Shown here: positions 1-7,948 of the stretch, piece after piece
Numbering within the stretch: position 1 is the stretch's first letter
How the letters are laid out: each line of letters begins with the position of its first letter
NCBI GenBank assembly: GCA_964444365.1
Contig: CAYUHJ010000126.1
Coordinates: 1 to 17,852, forward strand
DNA: 17,852 bases
DNA from: CAYUHJ01 sp964444365
Lineage (GTDB): Bacteria; Planctomycetota; Planctomycetia; Gemmatales; Gemmataceae
Reading direction: 5' to 3'
Notes under the pieces: model-generated
The model's database searches: none
Told to the model about the DNA's origin: nothing
What the model saw: the letters and a program-made list of their open reading frames with translations, nothing else
Translations under genes and position numbers: made by a program

Positions 1-4
1 GTCC

Positions 5-29
5 CGCGCTCCGCTGCGCGTCGCGGCTA
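5..29. repeat. Half of a REP-type hairpin (same family as 6688-6753)
   Basis: The stretch CGCGCTCCGCT followed by GCGTCGCGGCTA matches the right arm of the perfect hairpin at 6727-6752. The only difference is a small change in the middle (GC here, ACC there). The matching left arm would lie outside the window. It touches or enters the 5' end of the protease reading frame. Confidence 0.6.
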
Positions 30-47
30 CACGGGGTTCTCGCCCTC

Positions 48-830
48 GTGGTCGCGTTCGCCCTCGCCGGTCCCGCTCGCGCAGAAGACCCGCCGAAGCC
101 GATCACCGTCCCGTTCACGATGCTGCCGTCCCGGCACATCATGGTCGAGGCGACGGTCAACGGCAAAGGCCCGTACCGGCTCATCTTCGACACCGGGGCC
201 CCGCTCAACCTCGTCAGTTCCAGGCTGGCGAAGGCCGCCGGGCTGAAGGCGAAGGGGGGCGGCCTGTTCGCCGGGCCGGCGACCGCCCTCGCCGACCCGC
301 TGACCATCGGCGACGCGACCGCGGAGAAGGTGCCGACGATGATCATGGACCACCCCACCGTGAAGGCGATCTCCGCCGCCTTCGAGAAGGACCACGGCCC
401 GATCGAGGGGATCGTCGGGTTCCCGTTCTTCGCCCGGTACGCGATGACGATCGACTACCAGGCGAAGACGCTGACGCTGACGCCGAACGGGTACAAGCCC
501 GGCGACTACCTGCAGGACATGGTCGGCCGCCTGCAAGCCGCCGCCGACGCGGGGAAGGCCCCGAAGGTCGTCGTTCCGGCGGGGTTGTGGGGCTTCGAGA
601 TGGCGAAGTCGGACGACGGGGTGGTCGTATCCGGCGTCTCGCCCGGCGGCCCCGCCGCGGGCCTGAAGGTCGGCGACCGCCTCGTCACGATCGACGGCCG
701 CTGGGCGGACACGGTGGCCGATGCGTACGCGGCGGCCGCCCACGTCAAGCCCGGCCGCACGGTCGCGGTCGTCGTCGTGCGCGACGGGAAGGAACTCACC
801 GTGGACGTGACCCCGGCGAAGGGGTTGTGA
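48..830 (+). CDS. Secreted retropepsin-like aspartyl protease with C-terminal PDZ domain (start probably upstream)
   Basis: Probable exported aspartic peptidase. Counting from the GTG at 48, the catalytic motif IFDTGA lies at residues 46-51 (Asp48). It is followed by the second-lobe-like stretch IEGIVGFPFFARY near 119-131, as in single-domain DTG peptidases of the retropepsin/gag-asp clan. A PDZ domain occupies about residues 180-255, with GVSPGGPAAGLKVGDRLVTI as its core. The GTG at 48 is the first in-frame start in the window, but it leaves only about 12 residues before a signal-peptidase-like site (AGPARA/ED). The frame stays open to the left edge and the hydrophobic segment VLALVVAFALAG begins before the GTG. 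The true start is therefore probably upstream, or lies in the repeat arm at 5-29. The DTG motif and PDZ are clear; the substrate is unknown. Confidence 0.8.
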   Translation: MVAFALAGPARAEDPPKPITVPFTMLPSRHIMVEATVNGKGPYRLIFDTGAPLNLVSSRLAKAAGLKAKGGGLFAGPATALADPLTIGDATAEKVPTMIMDHPTVKAISAAFEKDHGPIEGIVGFPFFARYAMTIDYQAKTLTLTPNGYKPGDYLQDMVGRLQAAADAGKAPKVVVPAGLWGFEMAKSDDGVVVSGVSPGGPAAGLKVGDRLVTIDGRWADTVADAYAAAAHVKPGRTVAVVVVRDGKELTVDVTPAKGL

Positions 831-831
831 A

Positions 832-905
832 GGCGAGCGTCACCCGTGAGGGTGACGAGTTCCTCGGGCGTGGAGAACTCGTCACCCTCACGGGTGACGC
901 TCGCC
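832..905. repeat. REPIN-like 31-bp perfect hairpin between convergent genes, likely bidirectional terminator
   Basis: Arms 832-862 and 875-905 are perfectly complementary over 31 bp around a 12-nt loop. Each arm contains its own smaller palindrome (CGTCACCC-GTGA-GGGTGACG), the structure of two inverted REP units. The element begins two bases after the protease stop codon and ends four bases before the desaturase stop codon, so it fills the convergent gap. A role in transcription termination from both sides is inferred; there is no U tract. Confidence 0.75.
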
Positions 906-909
906 CGTG

Positions 910-1842
<933 letters not shown>

Positions 1843-1878
1843 GAACGGTTCCGGTTGAGCGAAATCAGGGTGCGAGCG

Positions 1879-1884
1879 ATTATG
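1879..1884 (-). promoter_or_regulatory. Candidate -10 element for the desaturase gene
   Basis: On the minus strand the hexamer CATAAT (five of six matches to TATAAT) stands out in GC-rich DNA. Transcription would start about 30 bases before the ATG at 1842. No good -35 is seen at 16-18 bp. Confidence 0.3.
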
Positions 1885-1923
1885 CTATCCGATCCCGGCC
1901 GCGGCGGGCAGACGGGCCGGTTC

Positions 1924-1946
1924 CGGCCGGCCCGCGGGGCCGGCCG
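1924..1946. repeat. Perfect 10-bp GC palindrome in divergent intergenic region
   Basis: CGGCCGGCCC (1924-1933), a 3-nt loop GCG, then GGGCCGGCCG (1937-1946). It lies between the divergent desaturase and SRPBCC genes, upstream of both start codons. It could be an operator or a leader hairpin, but such palindromes also arise by chance in DNA this rich in G and C. Confidence 0.4.
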
Positions 1947-1985
1947 TGCGGGACGAATCGGATGCCCGCCCGGGCCGCCGGGTCG

Positions 1986-1991
1986 TACACT
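1986..1991 (+). promoter_or_regulatory. Candidate -10 (TACACT) for the SRPBCC gene
   Basis: TACACT lies 35 bases upstream of the ATG at 2027. The same hexamer serves as a candidate -10 before the glycosyltransferase gene (16204-16209). No convincing -35 is seen here. Confidence 0.25.
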
Positions 1992-2026
1992 GCCGGCGTC
2001 GCCCGCCCCCGTTCCGGAACCGACCC

Positions 2027-2584
2027 ATGACGCTGTTCGAGATCCTGCTCGCGGTCCCCGGCGGACTGCTGCTCGTCGCGCTCGTGTTCGCGGTCCTCGT
2101 GGCGATCCGCCCGGCGGACTTCGCCATCAGCCGGGAAACGACGATCGCCGCCCCGCCCGAGACGGTGTTCGGGCACATCAACAACCTGCCCCGGTGGGAG
2201 GCGTGGTCCCCGTGGGCGAAGCTCGACCCCACAATGACACAAACCTACGACGGCCCGCCGGAGGGCGTCGGCGCGAGCCACGCCTGGAACGGCAACAGCG
2301 CGGTCGGCGAGGGGAAGATGACCGTGATCGAGTCGGTCCCCGGCGAGCGGGTCGCGCTGCGGCTCGAATTCCTCCGGCCGATGAAGGTCGTGAACCGGTC
2401 CGAGTTCGCCCTCACGCCCGCCGCCGCCGGCACCCTCGTGACGTGGACCATGTCCGGCACGAACGGGTTCATGGGCAAGGCGTTCGACCTGGTGATGAAC
2501 ATGGACCGGATGCTCGGCAAAGACTTTGAAAAGGGCCTCGCGAACCTGAAGGCGGTGGCCGAAGGGACGGCGAAGCCGGCGTGA
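2027..2584 (+). CDS. Membrane-anchored SRPBCC (START/polyketide-cyclase-like) protein
   Basis: A 185-residue protein with one N-terminal hydrophobic segment (about residues 5-27, LLAVPGGLLLVALVFAVLVA), then a ligand-binding-type SRPBCC domain from about residue 35 to 180. The opening strand motif, ISRETTIAAPPETVFGHINN, and the following LPRWEAWSPW match the polyketide cyclase 2/START-like family. The ATG at 2027 was chosen because the membrane helix starts directly after it; an in-frame upstream extension to 1946 would add arginine-rich sequence with no family match. No strong Shine-Dalgarno is visible. Family members bind hydrophobic small molecules or lipids, but the ligand cannot be predicted. 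The gene is divergent from the desaturase, which suggests, without proving, a lipid-related role. Confidence 0.82.
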   Translation: MTLFEILLAVPGGLLLVALVFAVLVAIRPADFAISRETTIAAPPETVFGHINNLPRWEAWSPWAKLDPTMTQTYDGPPEGVGASHAWNGNSAVGEGKMTVIESVPGERVALRLEFLRPMKVVNRSEFALTPAAAGTLVTWTMSGTNGFMGKAFDLVMNMDRMLGKDFEKGLANLKAVAEGTAKPA

Positions 2585-2619
2585 GGGGGACCGAGCGCCG
2601 CGAGTCTCGCCTTGTTCAC

Positions 2620-2656
2620 GCCCCTGGCGAGCGGTTGACGCCCGTTCGCCAGGGGC
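2620..2656 (+). terminator. Hairpin downstream of the SRPBCC gene
   Basis: GCCCCTGGCGA at 2620-2630 pairs perfectly with TCGCCAGGGGC at 2646-2656. The stem can extend inward by four more pairs (one G-U) to a 7-nt loop. It starts 35 bases after the SRPBCC stop codon. There is no U tract, so the terminator call is an inference from position. The remaining 2657-2842 has no coding signal, no CIRCE-like inverted repeat and no promoter I would defend. Confidence 0.45.
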
Positions 2657-2842
2657 CTGCCAAATCCGACGCCGCAAGTCCGCGCCGGCACTGCCATTCC
2701 GGCATTTTCTTCGCCGAGCCCCGGAAGTCACTCGCAGGAACTGCTTCCCCGGAAACGGGTTGCGCCGTTCGCACCGGACAGGCACGCGGGTTGCTTCCCG
2801 ACCGGCACACCGAACTGTCCCTTCGTACCCATACTGCATCCC

Positions 2843-2847
2843 AGGAG
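2843..2847 (+). promoter_or_regulatory. Ribosome binding site of groEL-1
   Basis: AGGAG eight bases before the ATG at 2856. It is one of the few canonical Shine-Dalgarno sequences in the window and fixes the start at MAAKQLTF. Confidence 0.75.
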
Positions 2848-2855
2848 ACCGCCGG

Positions 2856-4456
2856 ATGGCAGCCAAGCAGCTTACCTTCTCCGACGACGCCCGTCAGAAG
2901 CTCCTCTCCGGCGCGAGCAAGCTCGCCCGGGCCGTCCGCGCCACCCTCGGGCCGCGCGGCCGCAACGCCGTCCTCGACAAGGGCTGGGGCTCGCCCACCG
3001 TCACCAAGGACGGCGTGAGCGTGGCCGAGGACATCGAACTGTCCGACCCGTTCGAGAACATGGGGGCGCAGCTCGTCAAGGAAGCCGCCTCCAAGACCAG
3101 CGACGTGGCCGGCGACGGCACCACCACCGCGACGGTCCTCGCCGAGTTCATCTTCCGCGAAGGGTTGAAGGCCGTCGCCGGCGGCAGCGACCCGATGGCC
3201 GTCGTCCGCGGCATCCAGGCCGGCGTCGAGAAGGTCGTCGCCGAACTGCACAAGCTCGCCGACCCCGTCGACCCGAAGGACAACAAGGCGATCACCGAGG
3301 TCGCCACCATCGCCGCGAACAACGACAAGGAAATCGGCGCGAAGCTCGCCGAGGCGATGAAGAAGGTCGGGGCGACCAACGGCGTCATCACCGTCGAGGA
3401 AGGCAAGACCGCCGAGACCGAAGTCCACGTCGTCCAGGGGATGCAGTTCGACCGCGGCTACCTCAGCCCGCACTTCGTCAACAACCCCGAGTCCGTCACC
3501 TGCGAGTTCGACAACCCGTACATCCTGATCTTCGAAGAAAAGATCACCAGCGTGAAGGCGCTGATCCCGCTGCTCGAAACCGTCTCCAAGAAGAAGGCCC
3601 CGCTGGTCGTCATCGCGGAGGACATCGAAGGCGAAGCCCTCGCGACGCTGGTGCTGAACAAGCTCAAGGGCATCCTGCAAGTGTGTGCGGTGAAGGCCCC
3701 CGGCTACGGCGACCGCCGCAAGGCCATCCTCGAAGACATCGCCGTCCTCACCGGCGGCAAGGCGATCTTCAAGGACCTCGGCATCCAGCTGGAGAACGTG
3801 CAGGAGTCCGANNNNNNNNNNGCCGCGTCGCCCTGATCGACCGCGAGCTCGAAAAGACGGACAGCGAGTACGACCGCGAGAAGCTCCAGGAGCGCGTGGC
3901 GAAGCTGGCCGGCGGCGTCGCCCAGCTGAAGGTCGGCGGCGCGACCGAAACCGCGATGAAGGAACGGAAGGCGCTGTACGAGGACAGCCTGCACGCGACC
4001 CGGGCGGCCATCGCGGAAGGGATCGTCCCCGGCGGCGGCGTGGCGCTGCTGAACGCCCGCAAGGTGCTGGACAAGCAGAAGCTGCAGGGCGACGAGGACG
4101 CCGGGCTGCGGGTGCTGTTCCGGGCGCTGGAAATGCCGGCCCGCATGATCGCCGAGAACGCCGGCGAGGACGGCAGCGTCGTCGTCGCGAACATCCTCAA
4201 GGGCAAGGACAAGAACTACGGCTACAACGCCGACACCGACGAGTACACCGACCTCCGCAAGGCCGGCGTCATCGACCCGGTCAAGGTGACGCGAAGCGCC
4301 CTGCAGAACGGCGCGAGCGTCGCCTGCCTGCTGCTCACGACCGAGAGCATGATCGCGGACATCCCCGAGAAGAAGAAGGCCGGCGGCGACGACCACCACC
4401 ACCACGACGAGATGGGTGGCATGGGCGGAATGGGTGGCATGGGCGGGATGATGTAA
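2856..4456 (+). CDS. groEL: Chaperonin GroEL paralogue 1 (with GGM tail), interrupted by an assembly gap
   Basis: 60-kDa chaperonin subunit forming the ATP-driven folding cage with GroES. Visible motifs are TLGPRGRN (residues 30-37), TKDGV (50-54), the ATPase motif AGDGTTTATVL with Asp87, the apical MQFDRGYLSPHF, VKAPGYGDRRKA, and EDSLHATRAA followed by EGIVPGGGVA. The C-terminus is the classical GGM tail, preceded by a His-rich DDHHHHDEM. A run of 10 Ns at 3812-3821 falls after LENVQES. The sequence resumes in another frame at RVALIDREL. Comparison with GroEL-2 and with E. coli GroEL as remembered suggests 27-30 residues (about 83-92 nt) are hidden there, so this is one gene of about 557-560 residues and not a frameshifted pseudogene. 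At the position of E. coli Tyr203 this copy has His (SPHF). It heads the groEL-groES-groEL-dnaJ-grpE series. Confidence 0.95.
3812..3821. other. Assembly gap (10 N) inside groEL-1
   Basis: Ten Ns of placeholder length. The flanks are in different reading frames and both match GroEL on either side of the apical-to-intermediate transition, so the true gap length must differ from 10 by a number that restores frame. About 83-92 bases is expected. Confidence 0.95.
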
Positions 4457-4466
4457 GCCGACTGAT

Positions 4467-4541
4467 TTGTAGGTCGGGCCGAGTCTTCGAGGCCCGACGC
4501 GGTGACAATGTCGGGCCTCGAAGACTCGGCCCGACCTACAA
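4467..4541. repeat. REPIN, GTAGGTCGGGCC family, 32-bp perfect arms
   Basis: Arms 4467-4498 and 4510-4541 are perfectly complementary over 32 bp with an 11-nt loop. Each arm reads GTAG followed by GTCGGGCC-N10-GGCCCGAC (sharing the G), which is the GTAG-headed palindrome of RAYT-associated REP elements. The pair is inverted, as in a REPIN/BIME. It fills most of the groEL-1/groES spacer. Confidence 0.85.
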
Positions 4542-4575
4542 GAATCCAATACATACAACTTCAACATTCATACAC

Positions 4576-4579
4576 GGAG
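4576..4579 (+). promoter_or_regulatory. Ribosome binding site of groES
   Basis: GGAG seven bases before the ATG at 4587, in a local AT-rich stretch directly after the REPIN. Confidence 0.6.
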
Positions 4580-4586
4580 TCTCAAC

Positions 4587-4904
4587 ATGGCCAAGACGAA
4601 GGAAGCCGCCCCCGTGACCATCCGCCCGCTCGACGACCGCGTCGTCGTGGAGGGGCTGGAGGCCGAAGAGAAGACCAGCGGCGGGATCCTGCTGCCGGAC
4701 ACGGCGAAGCAAAAGCCCCAGCAAGGAAAGGTCATCGCGGTCGGCCCCGGCCGGCAGCGCGAGAGCGGCGAGCGCTCCGTGGTCGCGGTGAAGGTCGGCG
4801 ACACGGTCCTCTTCGGCAAGTACGCCGGGTCCGACGTGGAAGTGAACGGCAAAGAGTACAAGATCCTCCGCGAGAGCGACATCCTCGCGAAATTCACGAA
4901 GTAA
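4587..4904 (+). CDS. groES: Co-chaperonin GroES (chaperonin 10)
   Basis: Lid subunit of the chaperonin, 105 residues, close to the usual 95-105. The N-terminal TIRPLDDRVVVEGLEAEEKT is the signature of the family. The mobile loop that contacts GroEL follows as KTSGGILLPDTAKQKPQQGK (about residues 29-48), and VIAVGPG and the terminal YKILRESDILA strand are conserved. It is the only groES in the window and is flanked on both sides by groEL genes, so it may serve both chaperonin rings (inference). The gene is separated from groEL-1 by a REPIN and from groEL-2 by another long inverted repeat. Confidence 0.97.
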   Translation: MAKTKEAAPVTIRPLDDRVVVEGLEAEEKTSGGILLPDTAKQKPQQGKVIAVGPGRQRESGERSVVAVKVGDTVLFGKYAGSDVEVNGKEYKILRESDILAKFTK

Positions 4905-4928
4905 GAACTTTCTCAACCCATCAAACAA

Positions 4929-5012
4929 TCTCACACAAAGTCACAAAGACACAAAGATTGAGAATGAATCCCGATTGATTTTCTCTTTGTGACTTTGTGA
5001 CTTTGTGTGAGA
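4929..5012. repeat. AT-rich inverted repeat with CACAAAG units
   Basis: Arms 4929-4956 and 4985-5012 pair over 28 bp with one A-A mismatch (4949/4992), plus one more pair at 4957/4984, around a 26-nt loop. The left arm is made of three CACAAAG units, with matching CTTTGTG units on the other side. The base composition is far more AT-rich than the flanking genes. The right arm ends 18 bases before the groEL-2 start codon and just before its GGAG (5018-5021), so folding could affect ribosome access. Confidence 0.8.
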
Positions 5013-5017
5013 ACTCT

Positions 5018-5021
5018 GGAG
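5018..5021 (+). promoter_or_regulatory. Ribosome binding site of groEL-2
   Basis: GGAG nine bases before the ATG at 5031. It supports MAKQLLYT as the N-terminus instead of an in-frame upstream start at 5007, which would lie inside the repeat. Confidence 0.6.
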
Positions 5022-5030
5022 CATACATAC

Positions 5031-6680
5031 ATGGCGAAGCAACTGCTGTACACCGACGACGCCCGCCGCAAGCTCCTGGCCGGGGCCGAGAAGCTGGCCA
5101 AGGCCGTCGGCGTCACGCTCGGGCCGACCGGGCGGAACGTCATCATCGAGAAGTCCTTCGGCGGCCCGACCGTCACCAAGGACGGCGTGACCGTCTCGAA
5201 GGAGGTCGAACTGTCCGACCCGTTCGAGAACATGGGCGCGAAGCTCGTGAACGCGGTCGCCCAGAAGACCAGCGACACCGCCGGCGACGGCACCACCACC
5301 GCCACGGTGCTGGCCCTCGCGATCTACCAGGAAGGCCTCCGGCACATCAGCGTCGGCGGCAACCCGATGGGCGTGAAGAAGGGCATCGACAAGGCCATCG
5401 CCAAGGCCGTCGAGCACCTCGACACCCTGAAGCGGACCATCCGGCCGATCGACAAGGGCGGCCGCGAAGACCTGGAAAACATCGCCAGCATCTCGGCGAA
5501 CAACGACCCGAAGATCGGCAAGATCATGGCCGAGGCGTTCGAGAAGGTCGGCCAGGACGGCGTCATCACCGTCGAGGAAGGCAAGACCTCCGAGACGGTC
5601 CGCGAGTTCGTCGAGGGGATGCAGTTCGACAAGGGGTACATCTCGCCGTACTTCGCCGCGGACAACCCGGACCTGAAGTGGGAGGCCGAGAACCCGGTCA
5701 TCCTGATCGTCGAGAAGAAGCTGTCGAACGTCCGCGAGTTCCTGCCGCTGCTGGAGAAGGTCGTCCAGGTCCGCCGGCCGCTGCTCATCATCGCGGAAGA
5801 CGTGGAAGCCGAAGCCCTCGCGATGCTGGTCGTGAACAAGCTCCGCGGCATGGTCAACGTGTGTGCGGTGAAGGCCCCCGGCTTCGGCGACCGCCGCAAG
5901 GCCATGCTCGGCGACATCGCGGTCCTCACCGGCGGCACGTTCATCTCCGAGGACCTCGGCATCAAGCTCGAAAACGTCGAGCTCGCCCACCTCGGCTCCG
6001 CGGACCAGGTCGTGGTGGACAAGGAAAACACGACGATCATCTGCGAAAAGCTCGACAAGGACCGCAAGACGGCCATCGACGAGCGGGTGCAACAAATCCG
6101 CACGCAGATGGAGCAGACCGAGTCCAGCTACGACAAGGAAAAGTTCTCCGAGCGGCTCGCGAAGCTGATCGGCGGGGTGGTCATCATCCGCGTCGGGGCG
6201 GCGACGGAAGCCGAGATGAAGCAGACGAAGGCCCGCGTCGAGGACGCCCTGCACGCGACCCGGTACGCCGTCGCGGAAGGCATCGTCCCCGGCGGCGGCG
6301 TCGCCCCGCTGCGGTGCGTTCCCGTGGTGGAAGCGCTCGCCGAGAAGCTCAAGGGGGACGAGCGGATCGGGGCCGAGATCGTGGCCCGCGCCCTGTCGAA
6401 GCCGATCCGCACGATCGCCGCGAACTGCGGGGTCGACGGCGCGGTCGTCGCCGACGAGGTCCGCGCGAAGGGGGAGAAGAACCCGAACGTCGGGTACAAC
6501 GCCAACACCGGCGACTACGAAGACCTCGTCAAGGCCGGCATCATCGACCCGGTGAAGGTGACGAAGTCCGCCCTGACGAACGCCGCCAGCATCGCCGGGC
6601 TGATGCTGACGACGGAAGTGATGATCACGAAGATCGACGCGGACGACGACAAGGCCCCGGTCACGGGCGCGATCGCGTAG
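5031..6680 (+). CDS. groEL: Chaperonin GroEL paralogue 2 (no GGM tail)
   Basis: Complete 549-residue 60-kDa chaperonin. It has the ATP-site motifs TLGPTGRN, TKDGV and AGDGTTTATVL, the apical MQFDKGYISPYF (Tyr kept at the E. coli Tyr203 position), VKAPGFGDRRKA, and VEDALHATRYAVAEGIVPGG with the catalytic Asp. It therefore looks ATPase-competent. The C-terminus ends MITKIDADDDKAPVTGAIA, with no GGM repeats, unlike the upstream paralogue. Loss of the tail alters the cavity floor in known chaperonins, so a specialised client set or role is a reasonable inference. It also carries a longer charged insertion around CEKLDKDRKTAIDE. It follows groES by 126 bases, most of them taken up by an AT-rich inverted repeat. 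Confidence 0.97.
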   Translation: MAKQLLYTDDARRKLLAGAEKLAKAVGVTLGPTGRNVIIEKSFGGPTVTKDGVTVSKEVELSDPFENMGAKLVNAVAQKTSDTAGDGTTTATVLALAIYQEGLRHISVGGNPMGVKKGIDKAIAKAVEHLDTLKRTIRPIDKGGREDLENIASISANNDPKIGKIMAEAFEKVGQDGVITVEEGKTSETVREFVEGMQFDKGYISPYFAADNPDLKWEAENPVILIVEKKLSNVREFLPLLEKVVQVRRPLLIIAEDVEAEALAMLVVNKLRGMVNVCAVKAPGFGDRRKAMLGDIAVLTGGTFISEDLGIKLENVELAHLGSADQVVVDKENTTIICEKLDKDRKTAIDERVQQIRTQMEQTESSYDKEKFSERLAKLIGGVVIIRVGAATEAEMKQTKARVEDALHATRYAVAEGIVPGGGVAPLRCVPVVEALAEKLKGDERIGAEIVARALSKPIRTIAANCGVDGAVVADEVRAKGEKNPNVGYNANTGDYEDLVKAGIIDPVKVTKSALTNAASIAGLMLTTEVMITKIDADDDKAPVTGAIA

Positions 6681-6687
6681 TTCCCGG

Positions 6688-6753
6688 TTAGCCGCGACGC
6701 GGTAGCGGAGCGCGGGGGGCAACCTTCGCGCTCCGCTACCGCGTCGCGGCTAA
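6688..6753. repeat. REPIN-like hairpin, TTAGCCGCGACGCGG family, 27-bp perfect arms
   Basis: Arms 6688-6714 and 6727-6753 are perfectly complementary over 27 bp with a 12-nt loop. Each arm includes the small palindrome CCGCG-A-CGCGG next to TTAG. It starts seven bases after the groEL-2 stop codon. A second, half copy occurs at window position 5-29. Confidence 0.8.
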
Positions 6754-6755
6754 AC

Positions 6756-6764
6756 TGGTATCCT
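6756..6764 (+). promoter_or_regulatory. Candidate extended -10 upstream of dnaJ
   Basis: TG-G-TATCCT lies just downstream of the REPIN and about 41 bases before the dnaJ ATG. It could give dnaJ its own transcript beyond the hairpin. No -35 is seen, as is allowed for extended -10 promoters. Weak evidence. Confidence 0.25.
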
Positions 6765-6805
6765 GACACCGTCTCGGAACCCGATCCCGTCTTGCGACTC
6801 CCGAT

Positions 6806-7942
6806 ATGGCCGTCAAGCGCGACTACTACGAAGTCCTGAGCGTGACGAAGACGGCGTCCGGGGACGAGATCAAGAAGGCGTACCGCAAGCTCGCGCTGCA
6901 GTACCACCCCGACCGCAACGGCGGGGACAAGGACGCCGAGGTCCTCTTCAAGGAATGCACCGAGGCCTACGAAGTCCTGTCCGACCCCCACAAGCGCGAC
7001 CGGTACGACCGCCACGGCCACGCCGGCGTCGAGGGGATGGGGGCCGGCGGGGCGCAGTCGGTCGACCTGTCCGACCTGCTCGGCGAGATGTTCGGCAGCT
7101 TCTTCGGCGGGGCCGGGCCGAGCAGCAGCCGCCGCCGGGCCGGGCCGCAGGGCGGGCGGGACGTTCAAGTCGTGCTCGACATCGAACTCGTCGAGGCGGC
7201 GACCGGCGTCAAGAAAGCCGTCACGATCCAGCGGGAAGAACACTGCGAGACGTGCCACGGCAGCGGCGCGAAGGCGGGCACCAAGCCCAGCCCGTGCCGG
7301 CGGTGCGGCGGCCAGGGCGTCGTCATTCAGCGGCAAGGGTTCTTCCAGGTCCAGACCGCCTGCCGGGCGTGCAACGGGTCCGGCGTCGTCATCACCGACC
7401 CGTGCGGCACCTGCCGGGGGAACGGCAAGGTCGTCGGCAAGCGGACGATCGACGTCGAGGTCCCGCCCGGCATCGACACCGGCGACCGGATGCGCTACCC
7501 CGGCCAGGGGGACGCCGGCGACGCCGGGGCCCCGCGCGGCGACCTGGAGTTCGTGCTGCGGGTGAAGGAGCACAAGTTCTTCCAGCGGGACGGCCAGAAC
7601 CTCATCTGCCAGTGGCCGATCACGTTCGCACAGGCCGCCCTCGGCGGGCCGATCGAACTGCGGACGCTCACCGGCGAAACCGTGACGCACGAACTGCCGA
7701 AGGGGACGCAAACCCACGAAATTCTGCGGCTCGGCGGGCACGGCCTGCCGGGCCGCCGCGGCGGGCGGAAGGGCGACTTGCTCGTGCAAGTGGTCGTCGA
7801 CACGCCGCAACACCTGACCGCGGAGCAGGAACAGCTGTTGCGGAAGTTCGCGGAACTGGAGTCGGCGAAGCCCGCGGAAGCGCCCCACAAGAAGAGCTTC
7901 TTCGGCAAGCTCCGCGACTGGCTCGGCGGCGAGGAGAAGTGA
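6806..7942 (+). CDS. dnaJ: Chaperone protein DnaJ (type I / class A Hsp40)
   Basis: Co-chaperone that delivers unfolded clients to DnaK and stimulates its ATPase. The 378 residues show the complete class A order. The J domain is at 5-72 with His34-Pro35-Asp36. A Gly-rich linker follows at about 76-118. The cysteine-rich zinc domain has four CxxCxGxG repeats: CETCHGSG at 147, CRRCGGQG at 164, CRACNGSG at 186 and CGTCRGNG at 200. The C-terminal substrate-binding domains run to about 335. The tail ends in a basic/amphipathic KKSFFGKLRDWLGGEEK. The ATG at 6806 gives MAVKRDYYEVL, the normal DnaJ start; no Shine-Dalgarno is seen. dnaK is absent from the window, while grpE follows after a REPIN. Confidence 0.97.
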   Translation: MAVKRDYYEVLSVTKTASGDEIKKAYRKLALQYHPDRNGGDKDAEVLFKECTEAYEVLSDPHKRDRYDRHGHAGVEGMGAGGAQSVDLSDLLGEMFGSFFGGAGPSSSRRRAGPQGGRDVQVVLDIELVEAATGVKKAVTIQREEHCETCHGSGAKAGTKPSPCRRCGGQGVVIQRQGFFQVQTACRACNGSGVVITDPCGTCRGNGKVVGKRTIDVEVPPGIDTGDRMRYPGQGDAGDAGAPRGDLEFVLRVKEHKFFQRDGQNLICQWPITFAQAALGGPIELRTLTGETVTHELPKGTQTHEILRLGGHGLPGRRGGRKGDLLVQVVVDTPQHLTAEQEQLLRKFAELESAKPAEAPHKKSFFGKLRDWLGGEEK

Positions 7943-7948
7943 TTTCCG

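Noticed and set aside
2585..2855. CIRCE/HrcA operator or sigma-32-type promoter before groEL-1
   Set aside because: No TTAGCACTC/GAGTGCTAA-like inverted repeat and no CTTGAA...CCCCAT pair with proper spacing could be found here or before groES, groEL-2, dnaJ or grpE.
3812..4456. groEL-1 as two separate genes or a frameshifted pseudogene
   Set aside because: The frame change coincides with a run of Ns, and both flanks are intact GroEL with conserved motifs; an unresolved gap explains it.
4929..5012. CRISPR-like short repeats (CACAAAG units)
   Set aside because: The units are only 7-8 bases long, directly adjacent, without spacers, and mirrored in the other arm; this is an inverted repeat and not an array.
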